Position numbers and translations under genes: made by a program
Origin: Vibrio sp. JPW-9-11-11
Lineage (GTDB): Bacteria; Pseudomonadota; Gammaproteobacteria; Enterobacterales; Vibrionaceae
Length of the DNA: 64,000 bases
Assembly: GCF_013369335.1 (NCBI RefSeq)
Contig: NZ_SZQJ01000036.1
Location: 496,001-560,000, forward strand
Reading direction: 5' to 3'
Part shown: piece after piece, positions 61,390 to 64,000 of the stretch
Layout of the letters: each line of letters starts with the position of its first letter
Position numbering within the stretch: the stretch's first letter is position 1
The notes under the pieces: model-generated
What the model was told of the DNA's origin: nothing
The model's database searches: none
What the model saw: the letters and a program-made list of their open reading frames with translations, nothing else

Positions 61390-62139
61390 ATGAACAAGTT
61401 TGATATTGAAAACCTAGACCTATTTTACGGCGAGAACCAGGCGCTGAAATCGATTAATCTGCCAGTCCCAGAGCGCCAAGTTACCGCGTTGATTGGCCCG
61501 TCTGGTTGTGGCAAATCCACTTTACTACGCTGTTTAAACCGTATGAACGACCTCATTGAAGGGGTCAAGATTACCGGGCGATTAGACATGGATGGTAACG
61601 ACATCTATGGCAATATTGATGTTGCTGATTTGCGTATCAAAGTTGGCATGGTTTTCCAGAAACCCAACCCATTCCCAATGAGCATTTACGAAAATGTGGC
61701 TTATGGCTTGCGCGCACAAGGTATCAAAGATAAAAAGCACATTGATGAAGTAGTGGAAAGTTCACTGCGTGGCGCAGCGCTGTGGGATGAAGTGAAAGAT
61801 CGCCTAAAATCCCATGCCTTCGGTTTGTCTGGTGGACAGCAGCAGCGCTTATGTATCGCACGTACGATTGCAATGCAACCCGATGTTATCCTCATGGATG
61901 AACCCACATCAGCGCTTGATCCGATAGCGACGCACAAAATTGAAGAGCTAATGGAAGAGCTGAAAAAGAACTACACCATTGTCATTGTCACTCACTCAAT
62001 GCAGCAGGCGCGTCGTATCTCCGACCGTACCGCTTTCTTCCTGATGGGAGAGTTGGTTGAACACAATGATACCCAAGTCATTTTTAGCCAGCCGCAAGAC
62101 GACCGCACACGCGGTTATGTCAATGGTGACTTCGGTTAA
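61390..62139 (+). CDS. pstB: Phosphate ABC transporter ATPase PstB
   Basis: 249 residues. Walker A IGPSGCGKSTLLRC, Q-loop VFQKPNPFPMSIYENV, signature GLSGGQQQRLCIARTI and Walker B VILMDEPTSALDP are all present, with PstB-specific RCLNRMNDL. It powers phosphate import. It is the last gene of the operon: phoU, which follows pstB in E. coli, is not here; a terminator follows instead. Confidence 0.97.
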   Translation: MNKFDIENLDLFYGENQALKSINLPVPERQVTALIGPSGCGKSTLLRCLNRMNDLIEGVKITGRLDMDGNDIYGNIDVADLRIKVGMVFQKPNPFPMSIYENVAYGLRAQGIKDKKHIDEVVESSLRGAALWDEVKDRLKSHAFGLSGGQQQRLCIARTIAMQPDVILMDEPTSALDPIATHKIEELMEELKKNYTIVIVTHSMQQARRISDRTAFFLMGELVEHNDTQVIFSQPQDDRTRGYVNGDFG

Positions 62140-62185
62140 ACGGTTTACTGGTAAGATAAATTATAACTATAAGCGATGGTACTTT

Positions 62186-62210
62186 GCCCCTCTTGATGAG
62201 GGGCTTTTTT
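62186..62210 (+). terminator. Terminator of the pst operon
   Basis: GCCCCTC (62186-62192) pairs with GAGGGGC (62198-62204), followed by six T. Confidence 0.9.
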
Positions 62211-62215
62211 ATGGT

Positions 62216-62590
62216 TCATGGTATTGGTTCGCTTGGTTTTCTCTCTAGCCGGCAATGGTGGTCAAGTGTATAGATTAAGGTGTTTGTTCCATGAGTTAAG
62301 GCGAGTTGAATAGGAAACGCTGAGCCTGTTAGGGATAGGCCTAAGCGAGAGTTTGGGGTTAGAGAGCTACTCATTGAACTGGTCGCCGTGATGGTTATTT
62401 TGCTACCTTGTGGCGTAGTTTGTTGAGTCGTAATCACCAGTTCAATAGATCCCGTGCGCACTTCACACGCCATATGCGCGTGGTCTGACAATTGGAGGTT
62501 ATTGATGCCTTCTAGGCTAAAAGAGCCAACCGACAAAAATAATAAAGCGGCGCCAAATAGCGCCGCTTTTGATTGAGAGAACATCTTCAT
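62216..62590 (-). CDS. Secreted protein in the csgC position of a curli-like operon
   Basis: 124 residues. An N-terminal hydrophobic signal (SKAALFGAALLFLSVGSFS) is followed by a beta-rich domain with two cysteines (HMACEVRTG and LDHHCRLER) about 70 residues apart. In E. coli the order is csgB-csgA-csgC, and CsgC is a small periplasmic beta-sandwich chaperone that stops CsgA from aggregating early. Position and size fit a CsgC/CsgH-like role, but sequence similarity by eye is weak. It starts five bases after the csgA-like stop. A terminator-like hairpin lies inside its first 15 codons. Confidence 0.65.
   Translation of the reverse strand: MKMFSQSKAALFGAALLFLSVGSFSLEGINNLQLSDHAHMACEVRTGSIELVITTQQTTPQGSKITITATSSMSSSLTPNSRLGLSLTGSAFPIQLALTHGTNTLIYTLDHHCRLERKPSEPIP
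62545..62570 (-). terminator. Terminator-like hairpin inside the start of the csgC-position gene
   Basis: On the minus strand AAAGCGGCGC (62570-62561) pairs perfectly with GCGCCGCTTT (62554-62545) and is followed by ATTATTTTT. It lies 20-45 bases after the ATG of the csgC-position gene. It could lower transcription of this gene relative to csgB and csgA. Confidence 0.5.
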
Positions 62591-62595
62591 GAGAG

Positions 62596-63567
62596 TTAGT
62601 TCTGAATGATAGTCACAGCATTGTTGTTTGAAGCGTAACCTGTCACCATCGCTGAATCATTCGAATTCTGCCATACCGAAATGTTGTTATCGCTAGATTG
62701 AGACAATTTTACTGTTGTGTCTGAGTAGTAAGCCGTTTGCGTAATGCCGATCTCATTACCATCACTAAAGCCGCTGACGGTTACGTTTGCGTCGTTGTCA
62801 AAATGTTGATCGATGGTGATCTCATTACCGTCACTGCCCCAGTAAACACTTACATTCGCCTCGTTGAAGAAGTCTTGTCCTACCTTCACTGAGTTGCGAT
62901 CAGAGAAAGCAGAAACAGTGACATTCGCGTCGTTGTCATATGTTTGCAAGACTTTGACTTTGTTTCGATCAGAATAACCAGTGACGTTAACATCAGCTTC
63001 GTTTTCACGAGACTGACCGATTTTTACCTTGTTACGGTCAGAATAACCGGTGACGTTGACGTCAGCTTCGTTGTGCTCCGTTTGAGCGATATTAACTGTA
63101 TTGCGGTCTGAGTAACCACTGACTTCTACCGCTGCTATATTGCGGTCACTTTGACTCACATCAACAGTATTCAAGCTGCTCGATGTTACGTAGATCTCTG
63201 CTCTGTTGACGTCGCCAGACTGAGCAATGTCTAAATCGTTGCGTTTGTTCAAGTCTCCTTGGGTCAAAATGCGACCTTTGTTTTCATCGCCGATTTGGCG
63301 AATGTCAAACTCAGATCGTTGAGCATTGGTCGCATTCACTCTGGCTAAGTTATTGTTACCTGTTTGGTAGACATCGGTAGAGTTTTTGAGAGTCTCAGTC
63401 ATATAGACAAACGCGTCGTTACCTTTATCTGGCGAGGCGTGTGATGTGTGCTGCTCAATCGTTACCGTATCACCGACAGCGTACTGCAATTGAGTTGTCG
63501 CTTCATTACCCGCATAGGCGGTGCCTGAAGCTAAAATAACTGAGATTGTAATAGCTAGCTTTTTCAT
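62596..63567 (-). CDS. csgA: Curlin-like amyloid subunit (CsgA type) with 23-residue repeats
   Basis: 323 residues, about twice E. coli CsgA. A signal peptide (1-19, ending AYA) is followed by repeats. From residue 107 to 290 there are eight repeats of exactly 23 residues, each of the form SDxNxVxIxQxxxNxAxVxVxG; earlier (about 65-106) and later ones are less regular. The Asn and Gln ladder is that of curli amyloids, where each repeat makes one beta-hairpin step. Here Q and the following N are usually three residues apart, not four as in E. coli. The sequence is rich in Asp and poor in Gly. It lies between a csgB-like and a csgC-position gene. AAAGGAT precedes the ATG. Confidence 0.85.
   Translation of the reverse strand: MKKLAITISVILASGTAYAGNEATTQLQYAVGDTVTIEQHTSHASPDKGNDAFVYMTETLKNSTDVYQTGNNNLARVNATNAQRSEFDIRQIGDENKGRILTQGDLNKRNDLDIAQSGDVNRAEIYVTSSSLNTVDVSQSDRNIAAVEVSGYSDRNTVNIAQTEHNEADVNVTGYSDRNKVKIGQSRENEADVNVTGYSDRNKVKVLQTYDNDANVTVSAFSDRNSVKVGQDFFNEANVSVYWGSDGNEITIDQHFDNDANVTVSGFSDGNEIGITQTAYYSDTTVKLSQSSDNNISVWQNSNDSAMVTGYASNNNAVTIIQN
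62698..63249 (-). repeat. Eight tandem 69-bp repeats inside csgA-like gene
   Basis: Units encoding residues 107, 130, 153, 176, 199, 222, 245 and 268 onward follow each other without gaps. Units 4 and 5 (SDRNKVKI / SDRNKVKV) are almost the same, which suggests recent duplication. Confidence 0.8.
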
Positions 63568-63619
63568 GAATAGATCCTTTATTTGTCCATTTTTTTGATT
63601 TAATCCTTTATGTTAGGCA

Positions 63620-64000
63620 TCACTGCTTAACATAAATACCGCGATTCATATTGTTAAAGATGACGATGGCGTCGCCGCCGTCTTGAGTGATACCGTAGTG
63701 AGAGTTTCCTCTGTCTACGATTAATGCAAAGTTATCGTTGTTTTCTTGAACAATACTGATATCGCTACCTTTGCTCGTATTGGAGCAAGCGAGGCCACGA
63801 CATTGTCTTAAATAGGCCAGGTTGTTGCTGCCACTTTGGCTGATATAGCTATTGTGGCCAAACCCAGCTTGCTCAATCTTTGCGTAATTATCTTGTCCTT
63901 CAGATTGCTCAATCACAGCGAGGTTACCCGCCCCCGATTGAGATATCGCCGCCTTGTTTCCACTTACGTTACTCTGTACGACCTTGGCCTTGTTGGTTGC
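63620..64000 (-). CDS. csgB: Curlin nucleator-like protein (CsgB type), 3' part cut by window end
   Basis: The frame is open to the right edge, so the N-terminus with signal peptide is outside. About 126 residues are visible with curlin repeats such as ISQSGAGNLAVIEQ, YAKIEQAGFGHNSYISQSGSNNLAYLRQ and FALIVDRGNSHYGITQ. These keep the Q-x-G-x-x-N form, unlike the downstream csgA-like gene. One repeat carries an insert with two cysteines (QCRGLAC), rare in curlins. CsgB starts amyloid growth on the cell surface. It is 52 bp upstream of the csgA-like gene in the same direction. Confidence 0.8.
   Translation of the reverse strand, partial: ATNKAKVVQSNVSGNKAAISQSGAGNLAVIEQSEGQDNYAKIEQAGFGHNSYISQSGSNNLAYLRQCRGLACSNTSKGSDISIVQENNDNFALIVDRGNSHYGITQDGGDAIVIFNNMNRGIYVKQ

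Noticed and set aside
62698..63249. Possible CRISPR or satellite array
   Set aside because: The 69-bp periodicity is in frame with a coding sequence and encodes curlin repeats; there are no unique spacers.

Overview
The window reads as part of a Vibrio genome, most likely the smaller chromosome. The evidence is the gene set: sstT, a second rsgA-like gene, tnaA with a TnaC leader, a ChiA-type chitinase, vqmR-vqmA, the put cluster, a deoD copy, a TudS/YbgA-MerR-photolyase operon, lpp and a pst operon. From memory, V. cholerae chromosome II carries two similar neighbourhoods (around VCA0053-VCA0073 and VCA1069-VCA1084); here they lie close together, so this is not V. cholerae in the same order. 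No tRNA, rRNA, CRISPR array, prophage or intact insertion sequence was seen.

Layout. 0-5 kb: the end of a GH3 glucosidase, an SgrR-type regulator with a candidate small RNA upstream on the opposite strand, and an aldehyde dehydrogenase. 5-14 kb: nagB, a Sel1-repeat protein, sstT, an RsgA-type GTPase, a SCO1/PCu(A)C copper-delivery operon, an acetyltransferase and a tandem HD/HD-GYP protein. 14-18.5 kb: tnaC-tnaA and a secreted multidomain chitinase. 18.5-24.7 kb: lapC-lapG-lapD-lapB, the c-di-GMP-controlled adhesin retention and secretion module. 24.9-29.6 kb: pdxH, the quorum-sensing pair vqmA and vqmR, and two paralogous coiled-coil/PEGA envelope proteins, one with a formylglycine-generating-enzyme-type domain. 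30-37.5 kb: proline use (AraC-type regulator, putA, a detached PutA C-terminal domain, putP, and a nearby Lrp-type regulator). 37.5-49.4 kb: membrane and signalling genes (DUF445, thioesterase, chemoreceptor, two EamA transporters, yiaV/yiaW-like pair, two overlapping TPR genes, one with an active-looking GGDEF domain, and a zinc-finger transposase-like protein). 49.4-58 kb: deoD, the light/DNA-repair operon tudS/ybgA-merR-phr, an L,D-transpeptidase facing lpp, a DEAD-box helicase and a second chemoreceptor. 58.5-64 kb: pstSCAB and part of a curli-like operon (csgB-csgA-csgC position gene), cut by the window end.

How it fits together. Several modules bear on surface attachment: LapD/LapG control of adhesin release, VqmA/VqmR quorum sensing (known to restrain biofilm in V. 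cholerae), HD-GYP and GGDEF enzymes that change c-di-GMP, and curli-like amyloid genes. Others are nutrient capture: chitin/GlcN-6-P, tryptophan, proline, Ser/Thr and phosphate.

The observations most worth checking are: (i) an 18-bp VqmA-type operator that also looks like the intrinsic terminator of the gene before it, followed by an unannotated vqmR; (ii) a candidate small RNA next to the SgrR-type gene; (iii) two operators of identical design in front of the TudS-MerR-photolyase operon; (iv) a 21-bp-spaced direct repeat before putA; (v) PutA split into two proteins; (vi) a TnaC leader without the usual proline; (vii) a terminator-like hairpin inside the start of the csgC-position gene.
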